A stretch of DNA of 64,000 bases from NCBI RefSeq assembly GCF_014279975.1, contig NZ_CP047936.1, positions 1,426,001 to 1,490,000 on the forward strand. Direction: 5' to 3'. Position 1 is the stretch's first letter. Each line of letters begins with the position of its first letter. Under the pieces are notes generated by a model. It ran no database searches and had not been told where the DNA came from. It was given only the letters and a program-made list of their open reading frames with translations. The stretch comes from Synechococcus sp. BIOS-U3-1. GTDB lineage: Bacteria; Cyanobacteriota; Cyanobacteriia; PCC-6307; Cyanobiaceae. Below are positions 17,648-27,057 of this stretch, piece by piece. The translations under genes were made by a program, and so were the position numbers.

Positions 17648-19069
17648 ATGGCCAAAACCGCCCAGGACGTGCTTCGTCAGATCAAAGATGAAGGCATCGA
17701 ACTGATCGACCTCAAGTTCACGGACCTGCACGGTAAGTGGCAGCACCTGACTGTCTGCCAGGACCTGATCGAGCCTGAATCCTTCACAGAAGGCTTGGCC
17801 TTCGATGGCTCCTCAATCAGGGGCTGGAAAGCGATCAACGCCTCCGACATGGCGATGGTGCCCGATCCGGCAACCGCTTGGATCGATCCGTTTTACAGGC
17901 ATAAAACTCTGAGCATGATCTGCTCAATTCAGGATCCGCGCACGGGAGATGCCTACGAACGGTGTCCTAGGGCTCTTGCCCAGAAAGCTCTGGCTTACCT
18001 GGCCAGCACGGGGCTCGCAGACACTGCGTTCTTTGGACCGGAACCAGAGTTTTTTCTATTCGACGACGTTCGCTACAACTCTGCTGAGGGAGGATCTTTT
18101 TACAGCGTTGACACCATCGAAGCAGGCTGGAACACAGGCCGCATCGAAGAAGGCGGCAACCTTGCCTACAAGATTCAGGACAAGGAGGGTTATTTCCCCG
18201 TCGCGCCGAACGACACCGCCCAGGACATCCGATCGGAAATGCTCCTGATGATGGCTCAACTGGGCATTCCGATCGAAAAGCACCACCACGAAGTGGCAGG
18301 AGCAGGTCAGCACGAACTGGGTATGAAATTCGCCGAGCTGATTCAGGCCGCCGATAACGTGATGATCTACAAGTACATCGTGCGGAATGTCGCCAAGAAG
18401 TACGGCAAGACAGCCACTTTCATGCCAAAGCCGGTCTTCAACGACAACGGATCAGGCATGCACGTGCATCAGAGTCTTTGGAAAGATGGTCAGCCTCTGT
18501 TCTTCGGGGAAGGGACCTACGCAAATCTGTCCCAGACAGCACGCTGGTACATCGGCGGCATCCTCAAGCATGCGCCCTCATTCCTGGCCTTCACCAACCC
18601 AACGACCAACAGCTACAAGCGACTGGTTCCAGGCTTTGAAGCCCCGGTGAATCTGGTTTATTCGGAAGGCAACCGCTCTGCGGCCGTTCGCATTCCACTC
18701 ACGGGACCCAGCCCAAAAGCCAAGCGGCTTGAATTCCGCTCCGGGGACGCACTGGCCAATCCCTACATCGCCTTCAGCGCGATGATGATGGCTGGCATCG
18801 ACGGAATCAAGAATCAGATCGACCCCGGCGAGGGAGTGGACGTTGACCTATTCGAACTCGCTGCTGAGGAGCTCAAGAAAATTGCCACTGTTCCAGCATC
18901 CCTGAATGGGGCGCTCGAAGCCCTGAACGCAGATCACCAATATTTGCTAGAGGGCGGAGTCTTCACCAAGGACTTCATCGACAATTGGATTGACCTGAAA
19001 TACGAAGAGGTACAGCAGCTTCGCCAGCGTCCGCACCCCCATGAATTTGTGATGTATTACGACGCATGA
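17648..19069 (+). CDS. glnA: Glutamine synthetase type I
   Basis: The 473-residue enzyme makes glutamine from glutamate, ammonia and ATP, the entry point of nitrogen. Visible are the N-terminal latch [26 protein letters not shown], the metal-binding [10 protein letters not shown] and [34 protein letters not shown], and the ATP-binding [18 protein letters not shown]. Length matches GSI-beta enzymes. The intergenic region to apcF should hold an NtcA-type promoter, but I could not find a clean GTA-N8-TAC site; the closest is GTA-N8-AAC near 17460. A terminator follows at 19129. Confidence 0.97.
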   Translation: MAKTAQDVLRQIKDEGIELIDLKFTDLHGKWQHLTVCQDLIEPESFTEGLAFDGSSIRGWKAINASDMAMVPDPATAWIDPFYRHKTLSMICSIQDPRTGDAYERCPRALAQKALAYLASTGLADTAFFGPEPEFFLFDDVRYNSAEGGSFYSVDTIEAGWNTGRIEEGGNLAYKIQDKEGYFPVAPNDTAQDIRSEMLLMMAQLGIPIEKHHHEVAGAGQHELGMKFAELIQAADNVMIYKYIVRNVAKKYGKTATFMPKPVFNDNGSGMHVHQSLWKDGQPLFFGEGTYANLSQTARWYIGGILKHAPSFLAFTNPTTNSYKRLVPGFEAPVNLVYSEGNRSAAVRIPLTGPSPKAKRLEFRSGDALANPYIAFSAMMMAGIDGIKNQIDPGEGVDVDLFELAAEELKKIATVPASLNGALEALNADHQYLLEGGVFTKDFIDNWIDLKYEEVQQLRQRPHPHEFVMYYDA

Positions 19070-19128
19070 TCCATTGGCCCATAAATATTAAGTAACAGAT
19101 CTCTCAACCGAATCATGCATTCATCACT

Positions 19129-19150
19129 GTCCCCGCAAGGGGACATTTTT
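19129..19150 (+). terminator. Rho-independent terminator downstream of glnA
   Basis: The sequence GTCCCC-GCAA-GGGGAC followed by A and TTTTT is a perfect six-pair stem with a tetraloop and U tract, 60 bases after the glnA stop codon. Confidence 0.85.
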
Positions 19151-19306
19151 ATGACCCATTCGCCTGGCTTTGCCATTAACTTGAATCAATTGAAATCTCT
19201 TAAATTTCAAGCGAACCGCGCAGTATGACTTTGTCGTAAATCTGACGCAATGCAGAAACAAAGTTCATCAAGTTTGCAGGTAATCTGAGTTGAAAATGGA
19301 CTAAAA

Positions 19307-19627
19307 ATGAAAAAGCTATTCGCTATCACGGTCATTGGACTCGTTGCATCCGCGGCTTCATCCTGCTCGTCGCAACAAACTGCATGGTGCTCGCTTGAAT
19401 GGCCGGAAACCGAAAAGTCAATTCTTTCTGGTGACTGCAGCTTCGAAGACAAGACAGGAAAAAACAATGATGCAACTATTGACTTTTATTCAAAGGATTA
19501 CAGCTTTGTGTTTCCCAATTCGAACAACGGCAAAAACTATGAGCGAGAAAATACTAAAGCATCAGTTCGCTTCAGCCACAATGATTATATCTTAACTATT
19601 TATCCAGATGGCAAACCAAAAGCCTGA
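19307..19627 (+). CDS. Small putative lipoprotein
   Basis: The 106-residue protein has a lipoprotein signal peptide: MKKLFAITVIGLVASAASSC with a plausible lipobox at SAASSC, so the mature protein would be anchored at Cys20. The remainder (WCSLEWPETEKSILSGDCSF and DKTGKNNDATIDFYSKDY) contains two further Cys and is rich in polar residues. No family is recognised. It stands alone between the glnA terminator and a minus-strand gene, in an A+T-richer pocket than its neighbours, so it may be a late acquisition. Confidence 0.65.
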   Translation: MKKLFAITVIGLVASAASSCSSQQTAWCSLEWPETEKSILSGDCSFEDKTGKNNDATIDFYSKDYSFVFPNSNNGKNYERENTKASVRFSHNDYILTIYPDGKPKA

Positions 19628-19708
19628 ACCAAATTAATTTTTTGCCTGGCAATCAGCAAGCATTCTTTGCAATTATCGCTCAGATGGATACGAGAAAAGT
19701 ACGAATCA

Positions 19709-19742
19709 AAAAGTCTCTAGGCCCGTCGTTACAGGCCTAGAG
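19709..19742 (-). terminator. Hairpin terminator for the gene at 19819
   Basis: CTCTAGGCC (19715-19723) pairs perfectly with GGCCTAGAG (19734-19742) around a 10-base loop. On the minus strand the stem is followed by ACTTTTTG, which points to termination of the minus-strand gene 19819-20145. Confidence 0.65.
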
Positions 19743-19818
19743 TTACTTCAGTTAGTTTCTGAAAATTGAATCGCAGTGCACCAACTCACACTGGTGGCAC
19801 GAAGTATGGCTTCACGTC

Positions 19819-20145
19819 TCAGCCGTGCCTCAATTGAGCCATGGCACTGTCATGCAATTGCTTGGCATGAAGACGGCGACGAGCACACACCTGTTGTTGC
19901 GCCAGCGCACTGCGTTGATCAAGGCGATCAGGATGGCCTTCAACCTGAGCACTTGCCGCTTGCTGCCTCAGCACCTCGTGGGCATGGTGATCTGCCCACG
20001 CCAGAAATTCAGCTGCCGCCCGCTGGCGCCGCTCCAGCACGTTGCCTGAATATGACGCCGTGGTTCCGGCGGGGGTGATCTCAACAACCATCGAGAGCTC
20101 CTGGTGTACCTCAGCCAATTCTGTAACAACGGCTACCGTTTTCAT
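19819..20145 (-). CDS. Conserved hypothetical protein (108 aa)
   Basis: The product starts MKTVAVVTELAEVHQELSMV and continues VEITPAGTTASYSGNVLERR, then becomes a charged helix (AAAEFLAWADHHAHEVLRQQ) with Gln/Arg/Ala-rich C-terminus. No family is recognised and no signal peptide or membrane helix is visible. The minus strand is preferred over the overlapping plus-strand frame because it has a natural N-terminus and is followed by a well-placed hairpin terminator. Its start is about 95 bases from the divergent methyltransferase gene. Confidence 0.55.
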   Translation of the reverse strand: MKTVAVVTELAEVHQELSMVVEITPAGTTASYSGNVLERRQRAAAEFLAWADHHAHEVLRQQAASAQVEGHPDRLDQRSALAQQQVCARRRLHAKQLHDSAMAQLRHG

Positions 20146-20240
20146 GGATGCTTCACATAACTTTCGTGATCACTGCGGCAAAAGCCCACAGCAGGGTTGC
20201 CAATCCATTGAAATGAGGCGTCCTGGATCTCAGTCCCTTC

Positions 20241-21326
20241 ATGGCGCCCAGTTTCACTGAAATCGCTTACCGGACGATGCAGCAGGGGCGCAGCCTCGCT
20301 GGGCTGGTTCACAAGGAACTGAGCACCAAGGTGATGGAAGTGGTGGCGCCTGACGTGGTGCCCAAAACGGAGCCTGTCCCCAGCGAAATGATGGATGCGC
20401 TGCGTCAGTCGCTTGACGAGCTGCACGAGCGGGACTGGCGGGATTCAGAGTCCGGGGTTTATCCCCAATCACTGCTGTTTGATATTCCCTGGCTGGAATG
20501 GGCTGAGCGCTACCCACGTGTGTGGCTAGATCTTCCTTCCAACTGGGCCAGAAGGCGTGCCAGAGACGTCAAAGACATTCCAGATCTGGCCAATCGAGAT
20601 CTTTATCCGGATTATTACCTTCAGAATTTTCACCACCAGACCGATGGTTATCTCAGTGATCATTCCGCCGAGCTCTATGACCTTCAGGTCGACATTTTGT
20701 TTAATGGCGCTGCTGATGCCATGCGTCGCCGGATACTCCCTTCTCTGCAGAAGGGACTGAAACGATTCGATGGTCGTGCTCAGGGAAGCCTGCGCATCCT
20801 TGATGTTGCCACTGGCACTGGCAGAACATTGCATCAAATTCGTGCTGCACTGCCGCAAGCCACTCTTGTTGGCGTAGATCTTTCTGAGGCTTACCTACGC
20901 CAGGCCAATCGTTGGTTGAATCAATCCAACAGACCACTGGTACAGCTGGTTCAAGGCAACGCGGAACGGATGCCTTTCGATGATGCCGGCTTCCAGGCGA
21001 TCACCTGCGTGTTCCTATTCCATGAACTGCCTGCCGATGCCCGGCAAGCAGTTCTGCAGGACTGTTTCCGACTGCTTGAACCGGGCGGAGTTCTGGTTTT
21101 GGCGGATTCAGTGCAACTGAAGGATTCTCCTCAGTTCGACGTTGCCATGGACAATTTCAGGAGAGTCTTTCACGAGCCCTACTACCGCAATTTCATCAGC
21201 GATGACATTGATCAACGCCTTGAAGATGCGGGCTTCATTGATGTGCAAGCCGAATCTCATTTTATGACGCGGGTGTGGACGGCCAGAAAGGAAGATTCAC
21301 CTCAACACAGTGATTCCCTGACATAG
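20241..21326 (+). CDS. Class I SAM-dependent methyltransferase
   Basis: The 361-residue protein has an N-terminal helical extension of about 180 residues (including YPQSLLFDIPWLEWAERYPR and YYLQNFHHQTDGYLSDHSA) followed by a Rossmann methyltransferase domain: motif I LRILDVATGTGRTL, VGVDLSEAYL, GNAERMPFDDAGF, and FLFHELPADARQ. The FHHQTDGYLS-plus-methyltransferase architecture is frequent in cyanobacteria and plastids. Ubiquinone/menaquinone-type or small-molecule substrates are possible; the sequence does not decide. Confidence 0.85.
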   Translation: MAPSFTEIAYRTMQQGRSLAGLVHKELSTKVMEVVAPDVVPKTEPVPSEMMDALRQSLDELHERDWRDSESGVYPQSLLFDIPWLEWAERYPRVWLDLPSNWARRRARDVKDIPDLANRDLYPDYYLQNFHHQTDGYLSDHSAELYDLQVDILFNGAADAMRRRILPSLQKGLKRFDGRAQGSLRILDVATGTGRTLHQIRAALPQATLVGVDLSEAYLRQANRWLNQSNRPLVQLVQGNAERMPFDDAGFQAITCVFLFHELPADARQAVLQDCFRLLEPGGVLVLADSVQLKDSPQFDVAMDNFRRVFHEPYYRNFISDDIDQRLEDAGFIDVQAESHFMTRVWTARKEDSPQHSDSLT

Positions 21327-21381
21327 ACGCTTGCAGGGGCTCTGCAACCCCATATGGTGCAATCACTCAGGGACTCCGTCC

Positions 21382-21696
21382 ATGTCGAATCCTTTTCGGA
21401 TCCGCTGGTTGCGGGGATGGACCTTTCAGATCGTTTTCATGGAGGGCAAGGTCCAGGTCGAGGCTCACGGTTTTGGAATTTGCCTACGCACCGCATTGAA
21501 TTCCGGGGAAAGTCCCTCCGCGGCTGCGGATCGTCTGGTGCTTGCTGAAGATCGTCGTCGTCGAGCTCTTTATCAGGCCTGGATCAAGGGCCAGACACCT
21601 CGACCCCTAAATGAAGGTCAGTTTCAGGCTCAAGAACCACTTCAGGAAGCACCCGACTCACTGGTTGTGGTTGATAGCTCTGCGGTGGCAGCCTGA
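21382..21696 (+). CDS. Small conserved hypothetical protein
   Basis: The 104-residue protein starts MSNPFRIRWLRGWTFQIVFM and continues EGKVQVEAHGFGICLRTAL, then a helical segment (SAAADRLVLAEDRRRRALYQ) and a Gln/Glu/Pro-rich tail ending SSAVAA. It looks soluble and cytoplasmic. I do not recognise a family, although compact proteins of this kind are typical of picocyanobacterial core genomes. It is convergent with the next gene, 3 bases apart. Confidence 0.6.
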   Translation: MSNPFRIRWLRGWTFQIVFMEGKVQVEAHGFGICLRTALNSGESPSAAADRLVLAEDRRRRALYQAWIKGQTPRPLNEGQFQAQEPLQEAPDSLVVVDSSAVAA

Positions 21697-21699
21697 GGC

Positions 21700-21960
21700 T
21701 CAGCGAGTCAGCCACCACCCCAAGATCAAAGCTGGACCACCCCAGCGCAATGCTCTCCAGAATCGCCGACCTCGTTCAGGTGTGATGAGCCAATTAAAGA
21801 CTTCAGGGTCTGCATCCAGCAATCGACGCAACAACCGGCGCTGCTGCATGCGTCGGAGTGAGCGACGATCTTTTCCCTCCCAAGATCTGGGCTGATAGCG
21901 GAGAAGAGACCGCAGTTCATGCAAACCTCCTCGACTGCGAAGCTGCCTGTTCACCACCAC
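21700..21960 (-). CDS. Small basic protein with C-terminal membrane segment
   Basis: An 86-residue Arg-rich protein (RSLRRMQQRRLLRRLLDADP) ending in WRALRWGGPALILGWWLTR, which could insert in the membrane with a short C-terminal tail. Three consecutive GTG codons at 21952-21960 make the exact start unclear. No family is recognised. It is convergent with the preceding gene and lies 50 bases from the divergent gene at 22011. Confidence 0.55.
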   Translation of the reverse strand: MVVNRQLRSRGGLHELRSLLRYQPRSWEGKDRRSLRRMQQRRLLRRLLDADPEVFNWLITPERGRRFWRALRWGGPALILGWWLTR

Positions 21961-22010
21961 CAGCGATCACAACGGTCAGGATAGAGAAACCACGCTGATC
22001 CAACGCCAAC

Positions 22011-22259
22011 GTGTCCGCAAAAAAATGGCCAGAACACTCGATTGAGCAGGCCCTGACTCTGCATCAGAGCCTCAGCATCAGTGATCGTGAATGGCACAGA
22101 CTTAAGTCAGATGCGGATCGACGCGGAGCAGAATTGCTGTCAGCAGCACTTGCACAACTGCTCCAGAACGGACGCAATGATGACGTTGAAGCTTTAACAA
22201 AGCAGGCTTTGGGTTGGATCAGGGGAGAGTTGAAAGACCCTGGCTGCCCGCGGCACTGA
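22011..22259 (+). CDS. Small conserved cyanobacterial protein (DUF6439-like)
   Basis: The 82-residue helical protein (MSAKKWPEHSIEQALTLHQS, then LSISDREWHRLKSDADRRG) resembles small uncharacterised cyanobacterial proteins annotated DUF6439 as far as I recall. It has no signal or membrane segment. The start is GTG at 22011. Its last 41 bases overlap the convergent ATPase gene ending at 22219. Confidence 0.55.
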   Translation: MSAKKWPEHSIEQALTLHQSLSISDREWHRLKSDADRRGAELLSAALAQLLQNGRNDDVEALTKQALGWIRGELKDPGCPRH

Positions 22260-22743
22260 TCGCCGATTGGCTGGATCCAGGCCGTCGGCAGGCCAGCTGC
22301 ACCCTGTTGCCACGACGGCTCCAGCGAATGTCATCAAAACATTGATGCATCAGAAACAGACCACGCCCGTGGTTGGCATCAACTTGATCCGGCAAACAAC
22401 CCAGTCGTGCATCACTTGATAGACCATCACCCTCATCTTGGATCTGCCAGATCAACCAGTTCGGTGTGAGAATGCGGCGGATTCTCAGGCACTTGCGAGG
22501 ATCTCCAGCATTGCCATGACGCACAGCATTCACCAGCGCTTCCTGGAGACCCAACTGCAAACGACACGACGTCTCATTGCAGTCAACAGGCTCCAGCAAC
22601 AGCTCCATTAATGGACTGAGCTGAAACGTTGACGGAAGGATGAAATCAGCCCACCGGAACGAAGGTAGAAATCGGCTGAACATCAGCACTGTTTCATCCT
22701 TTTCGACATTACCGGCCTGCCGGCGTTCTGCCAGAAAAGCCAA
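22219..22743 (-). CDS. HATPase-domain protein, anti-sigma factor kinase type
   Basis: A 174-residue single-domain GHKL ATPase. The N box is LQEALVNAVRHGNAGDP, the G1 box QIQDEGDGLS and the G2 box NHGRGLFLMHQCFDDI, the pattern of RsbW/SpoIIAB serine kinases that bind sigma factors or phosphorylate antagonist proteins. The 40 N-terminal residues (FRWADFILPSTFQLSPLMEL) form the usual beta-hairpin start. It lies 5 bases downstream of gun4 on the same strand, so both are probably co-transcribed, linking it to a chlorophyll-biosynthesis regulator by context only. Confidence 0.8.
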   Translation of the reverse strand: MAFLAERRQAGNVEKDETVLMFSRFLPSFRWADFILPSTFQLSPLMELLLEPVDCNETSCRLQLGLQEALVNAVRHGNAGDPRKCLRIRRILTPNWLIWQIQDEGDGLSSDARLGCLPDQVDANHGRGLFLMHQCFDDIRWSRRGNRVQLACRRPGSSQSAISAAGSQGLSTLP

Positions 22744-22748
22744 AGTAG

Positions 22749-23462
22749 TCAGGACCTGCTGGCCAGACCAGGATGCTGTAGCAGCGCATCCATCAGGCGC
22801 ACACCCCTGAGTTGGTTGACCAGTGGCATGTGTCCTTCAGGCGCATCCATGCGCCACTCAAAACTGCCGGGATAACGGGTCCAGACACCATCATTCTTCC
22901 AGCCAATCTTTGGCCAGAGCCTGTCGTAACGCCCGCCGAGTGCGCTGAGCAGTCGCGCTTGAACCGTGAACCCGAAGCGACCCTGGGAGTAGGCAATCCA
23001 AAGCCTGTCGATGGTAGTCAGATCCAGTGCCTCCATCGGACGGACCTCGCTGAAATAAACGTATCCCCGTTGCACCGCCTGGTCACCGGCCAGTTGTCGC
23101 AGGGCGCAGCTTGTCAGGCGATCAGCTTCCTCAAACTCTTCCTTCAGCAATGCACGCTGGAGATCCGAATAGTCGATCCCGCGCGAAGAGGGCATCTGAA
23201 ACCAACCGACGGAGACGCCCTGAATGGCGTCCAGAGCCTCGGGGTGGTGACGCTGGAGGATCTGCAAAATCCAGCCAGCTCCCCAGTCGTCACTGTCTGG
23301 TGAATAGGCCTTGAGGGCAATATCAGCTTTTCCTGAAAGCTCTTCTGAAACCTTTTCCAACGCTGATGCTGTGGAACGCTTCTGTCGAGGTGATCCCGAA
23401 ACCAGTCGATCCAGCAACTGATCAATGCCGAGTTGTGTGGTGGGAGGTCGTCCGGAAAGCAT
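22749..23462 (-). CDS. gun4: GUN4 domain protein, Mg-chelatase activator
   Basis: A 237-residue protein with an N-terminal helical HEAT-like bundle (residues 1-85) and a GUN4 domain (from about residue 90: GIDYSDLQRALLKEEFEEAD, then LTTIDRLWIAYSQGRFGFTV, and IGWKNDGVWTRYPGSFEWRM). GUN4 binds protoporphyrin IX and Mg-protoporphyrin and stimulates Mg-chelatase, committing tetrapyrroles to chlorophyll. Start ATG 23462 is 40 bases from the divergent mnmH gene. The two-part layout equals Synechocystis GUN4. Confidence 0.95.
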   Translation of the reverse strand: MLSGRPPTTQLGIDQLLDRLVSGSPRQKRSTASALEKVSEELSGKADIALKAYSPDSDDWGAGWILQILQRHHPEALDAIQGVSVGWFQMPSSRGIDYSDLQRALLKEEFEEADRLTSCALRQLAGDQAVQRGYVYFSEVRPMEALDLTTIDRLWIAYSQGRFGFTVQARLLSALGGRYDRLWPKIGWKNDGVWTRYPGSFEWRMDAPEGHMPLVNQLRGVRLMDALLQHPGLASRS

Positions 23463-23502
23463 GGCAAGGTGCCGGCACTGACTGGCTCAGCATTGGCCCA
23501 CT

Positions 23503-24558
23503 ATGTCAGGCATGGGCAACAGCATCGTGACCGGTCTCAGCAACTTCCGCACAGCAAAGGGGACCATCGTGGATGTGAGAACACCCTCGGAATTTGCTCA
23601 AGGTCACTGGCCAGGGGCTGTCAACATCCCACTGTTCACCGATGATCAGCGTCATCAAGTAGGCCTGAACTACAAACAAGAGGGTCGGCTGGCCGCGATC
23701 CAACTTGGCTTGAAGCTCTGCGGCCCCTCCCTGGCCGAGTTGTCGGTTGCTCTGACAGTGGCTGCCGCTGGACCCTCAAATCCCCTGAGGATTTACTGCT
23801 GGCGTGGAGGAATGCGGTCCAACAGCATGGGCTGGCTGGCTGGGCTGAGCGATCACCCCGTCATGGTGCTTGAGGGCGGGTACAAGAGCTATCGCCGATG
23901 GGTCCTGGATCGATTCGACCAGGTCTGGCCATTGAGGGTGCTCGGTGGCAGAACAGGTACTGGCAAGACCGATCTGCTTCTGGAACTGCACCAACAAGGC
24001 GTTGGCGTGATTGATCTTGAGGGTCTCGCCAGTCACCGCGGCAGCAGTTTCGGCAATCTGGGGCTGCCGCCACAACCCACAAGCGAGCACTACGAAAACA
24101 AACTCGCGGAATGCCTGGAGAGGCTGCGTCACAAAAGAGTTCAGGAGATCTGGCTGGAAGCCGAAAGCATCCAGGTAGGCCGCTGCAGGATTCCCAAAGG
24201 ATTATTTGATCAGATGCAAACGTCTCCGGTCCTGGAAATTCAGCGGAGTGACCAGGAGCGGGTGGAGCGACTTGTGAAGGTCTACTCGTGTCATGAGCAG
24301 GCTGAACTACGGCAAGCAACAGAACGGATACAGAAACGGCTTGGTCCCCAGCGCACCCGTCAGGCGATTGAAGCAATCGATGCCCAGAAGTGGGATGTGG
24401 CCTGCGAAGCGATGCTCAACTACTACGACAGCTGTTATGACCGAGAACTTGAGCGTTCTCCGGCAAGATCCTCGGTGAATCTCCAAGGACTCGACAGCAA
24501 ACAAGCAGCCAGATTGCTTCTGGATCAAGGGCACGTCATCCCTGGGATCTCGACCTAA
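23503..24558 (+). CDS. mnmH: tRNA 2-selenouridine synthase
   Basis: The 351-residue protein has an N-terminal rhodanese domain (TIVDVRTPSEFAQGHWPGAV) with the active-site Cys in IYCWRGGMRSNSMGW, followed by a P-loop domain (VLGGRTGTGKTDLL). This is the MnmH/SelU layout, which converts 2-thiouridine to geranylated and then 2-selenouridine at the wobble base of some tRNAs. Whether selenium is used in this organism cannot be judged from the window; no selD is seen. Alternative start ATG 23512. Confidence 0.92.
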   Translation: MSGMGNSIVTGLSNFRTAKGTIVDVRTPSEFAQGHWPGAVNIPLFTDDQRHQVGLNYKQEGRLAAIQLGLKLCGPSLAELSVALTVAAAGPSNPLRIYCWRGGMRSNSMGWLAGLSDHPVMVLEGGYKSYRRWVLDRFDQVWPLRVLGGRTGTGKTDLLLELHQQGVGVIDLEGLASHRGSSFGNLGLPPQPTSEHYENKLAECLERLRHKRVQEIWLEAESIQVGRCRIPKGLFDQMQTSPVLEIQRSDQERVERLVKVYSCHEQAELRQATERIQKRLGPQRTRQAIEAIDAQKWDVACEAMLNYYDSCYDRELERSPARSSVNLQGLDSKQAARLLLDQGHVIPGIST

Positions 24559-24584
24559 GATCCACACCTTCAAGTTGATGAACC

Positions 24585-24974
24585 ATGTCAGAAGGTGGCA
24601 AGGCGGCGATTCAGTTCTTCCGCGGCACAGACGAGCCGGTAATTCCAGACATCCGCATGACGCGCAGCCGGGATGGTCGTACCGGGCAGGCCATCTTCAT
24701 TTTCGAGGAACCGCAGGCACTCGCACCAGAAACGATGGAAGCGATTGCCGGAATGTGGATGGTGGACGAAGAGGGTGAAATGGTGACCCGTGAAGTGAAT
24801 GGCCGTTTTGTGAACGGCAAGGCTTTTGCTCTGGAAGCCACCTACACCTGGAAAAGCGAAGCGGATTTCGAACGCTTTATGCGCTTTGCGCAACGTTATG
24901 CGGATTCAAACGGCATGGGTTATTCCCAGAATTCCGGCGACAATGACGCCAGTGAGGAAGGAACAGACGGGTGA
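24585..24974 (+). CDS. psb28: Photosystem II reaction centre Psb28 protein
   Basis: The 129-residue protein begins [20 protein letters not shown] and has [20 protein letters not shown], then [20 protein letters not shown], the diagnostic Psb28 core. Psb28 binds the cytoplasmic side of photosystem II assembly intermediates and protects the immature reaction centre. The C-terminal 15 residues are acidic and specific to this clade. It overlaps the next gene by GTGA at 24971-24974, so it is translationally coupled to a permease pair. Confidence 0.97.
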   Translation: MSEGGKAAIQFFRGTDEPVIPDIRMTRSRDGRTGQAIFIFEEPQALAPETMEAIAGMWMVDEEGEMVTREVNGRFVNGKAFALEATYTWKSEADFERFMRFAQRYADSNGMGYSQNSGDNDASEEGTDG

Positions 24975-26050
24975 AATTTCAGCACTGGCTCGGACTTGCG
25001 GCATTGCTGGCGTCTGGGTTGCTGCTCTGGAACCTCCGCGAAGTTCTGATTCATCTGTTCGCCGCTGTGGTTCTCGCCATGGCGGTATGCACTTTGGTCG
25101 GCGCGCTGCGCAGGCGTTGGACGATTCAGAGGCCATTGGCCCTGATCATCTGCCTACTTGGTCTGGTGTTGATCGTGACCATCGCGGTGGCCGTCATCAT
25201 TCCGCCGTTCTTTAGTCAGTTTCAACAGTTGCTTCAGCAGCTTCCTGCTGCTGCTCGCGAGCTCCAACAGATCGTGTTGGGCTGGGTCAACCATGCTTCA
25301 TCAGTTGTTTATGGAGCAGGTGCTTCAGCTGGTGACCGTGCTCGGCTCGTTCCTGGTGACCTGTCATCACTCCCCAACAGCACGGCTTTAGCTTCCGGAG
25401 TGAGTGGTGGAATCAAGGGTTTGCTGGGCCTTGCCAGCAATCTGGGCAGCGGGCTGATTCAGCTGGTGTTTGTGATTGCGGTGGCCCTGATGGTGGCGAT
25501 TCAGCCGGAGTCCTATCGCAATGTGGCGATTCAATTGGTGCCTTCCTTTTACCGAAGACGCGCCAAAAATATCCTTTTGCAATGTGGGGAAGCCCTGAGC
25601 AGCTGGATGATTGGTGTGCTGATCAGTTCGCTGTGCGTGGGGCTGTTGGCTGGAATCGGATTATCCCTGCTTGGCGTGAAATTAGTGATGGCCAACGCTC
25701 TGCTGGCTGGATTGCTCAACGTCATTCCCAATTTGGGGCCCACCCTAAGCACCGTGTTTCCAATGTCTGTAGCTCTGCTTGACGCTCCCTGGAAGGCAGT
25801 TGCAGTCCTCGGTCTCTACGTGGTGATCCAGAACGTTGAGAGCTACGTCATCACTCCTTCGGTGATGCAACACCAGGTGAACCTGCTTCCTGGCCTCACT
25901 CTGACGGCTCAGTTCATTTTTACGGTGCTATTTGGACCACTCGGTCTGTTGATGGCTCTGCCTCTGGCGGTCGTCATGCAGGTGTTGATCAGAGAAATCG
26001 TGATCCATGACCTGTTGGACCCCTGGAAGAAGCGTCGCGCGACCGCATGA
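24971..26050 (+). CDS. AI-2E family (PerM-like) membrane protein, copy 1
   Basis: A 359-residue polytopic protein: N-terminal helices ([20 protein letters not shown]), a periplasmic/cytoplasmic helical loop ([20 protein letters not shown]), and the family signature near the C-terminus ([40 protein letters not shown]). AI-2E proteins are proposed exporters or Na+/H+ antiporters. It overlaps psb28 (GTGA) and its paralogue (ATGA at 26047), an unusually tight trio. Confidence 0.88.
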   Translation: MKFQHWLGLAALLASGLLLWNLREVLIHLFAAVVLAMAVCTLVGALRRRWTIQRPLALIICLLGLVLIVTIAVAVIIPPFFSQFQQLLQQLPAAARELQQIVLGWVNHASSVVYGAGASAGDRARLVPGDLSSLPNSTALASGVSGGIKGLLGLASNLGSGLIQLVFVIAVALMVAIQPESYRNVAIQLVPSFYRRRAKNILLQCGEALSSWMIGVLISSLCVGLLAGIGLSLLGVKLVMANALLAGLLNVIPNLGPTLSTVFPMSVALLDAPWKAVAVLGLYVVIQNVESYVITPSVMQHQVNLLPGLTLTAQFIFTVLFGPLGLLMALPLAVVMQVLIREIVIHDLLDPWKKRRATA

Positions 26051-27048
26051 ACCCAAGCAATCTGCTGGCAGCTCTCACCCTTGTGGTGCTTGCTCTGCTG
26101 ACCTGGCAGCTGCGCTGGGTCCTGCTGGTGCTGTTCGGTGCAGTGGTCCTGGCTGTAGCCCTGGACGTCCCCGTTCACCATTTGATCAAGCACTACCGGC
26201 TACCCCGTCCAATCGCATTGCTTGTGGTGCTGCTGATCGCAATGGTTGGAGGACTACTGGCCATGCAGCTGCTGCTGCCTCAGTTGATCAACCAGTTCGA
26301 ACAGCTCACGACCCTTCTGCCTGCGCTTTTCCGAAAAGTTCAGACCTCGCTATCCAATCAACCCTTGCTTGGAGAACTAGCGCAAAGCCTGCCCGACCAG
26401 TTCAGTTGGGAGCGTATTCAACCCTTCGGATTTCAATTGCTCGGCGTAGCTGGCGGAGCGGCCAACGGTCTGGTTCAAGTGCTGCTGATGAGTCTTCTGG
26501 CCGTGCTTCTTGTCCTGGACCCCTCGGCACACAGACGCATGGTGATCGCTGCAACACCGCGTCCAGCACGCGCATCCATGGAGGATGTGTTGGATCAGTG
26601 CCGCACCGCTCTGGGTGGCTGGCTGGCTGGCATGACCCTCTCTGCCCTGGCGATGTTTCTTTGCACCTGGGCAGGCCTAGCGGTTCTGGGCATTCCCTTA
26701 GCGCTGCTCTCTGCTTTGGTCTGTGGGTTGTTGACCTTCGTACCCACGATTGGGCCCACAGCAGCAACAGTTCTCCCTCTCAGTCTGGCGCTGATGATCT
26801 CCCCAGGAACAATGCTTCAGGTGTTAGTGCTACGGCTGGCACTGCAGAACCTGGAAGCCTTTGTTCTCACACCGCTGTTGCTCAGGCGGACTGTCAATCT
26901 GCTGCCAACGGTGGCCCTCACCTCCCAGCTGAGCCTGGGCGCTCTGCTGGGACTTCCTGGCGTGTTGCTGGCGCTGCCACTTGTGGTGGTGCTTCAGGTG
27001 GGAATGGAGCAGGTTGTGGTCAAGCAGATCATGGACCGCTGGACATAA
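26047..27048 (+). CDS. AI-2E family (PerM-like) membrane protein, copy 2
   Basis: A 333-residue paralogue of the preceding gene with the same layout: IALLVVLLIAMVGGLLAMQL helices, the loop LINQFEQLTTLLPALFRKVQ, and signatures LLTFVPTIGPTAATVLPLSL and NLEAFVLTPLLLRRTVNLLP. The pair probably arose by tandem duplication but has diverged strongly. It overlaps copy 1 by ATGA. The function is not established; possibly the two form a hetero-oligomer. Confidence 0.88.
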   Translation: MNPSNLLAALTLVVLALLTWQLRWVLLVLFGAVVLAVALDVPVHHLIKHYRLPRPIALLVVLLIAMVGGLLAMQLLLPQLINQFEQLTTLLPALFRKVQTSLSNQPLLGELAQSLPDQFSWERIQPFGFQLLGVAGGAANGLVQVLLMSLLAVLLVLDPSAHRRMVIAATPRPARASMEDVLDQCRTALGGWLAGMTLSALAMFLCTWAGLAVLGIPLALLSALVCGLLTFVPTIGPTAATVLPLSLALMISPGTMLQVLVLRLALQNLEAFVLTPLLLRRTVNLLPTVALTSQLSLGALLGLPGVLLALPLVVVLQVGMEQVVVKQIMDRWT

Positions 27049-27057
27049 CAAGAGCGA

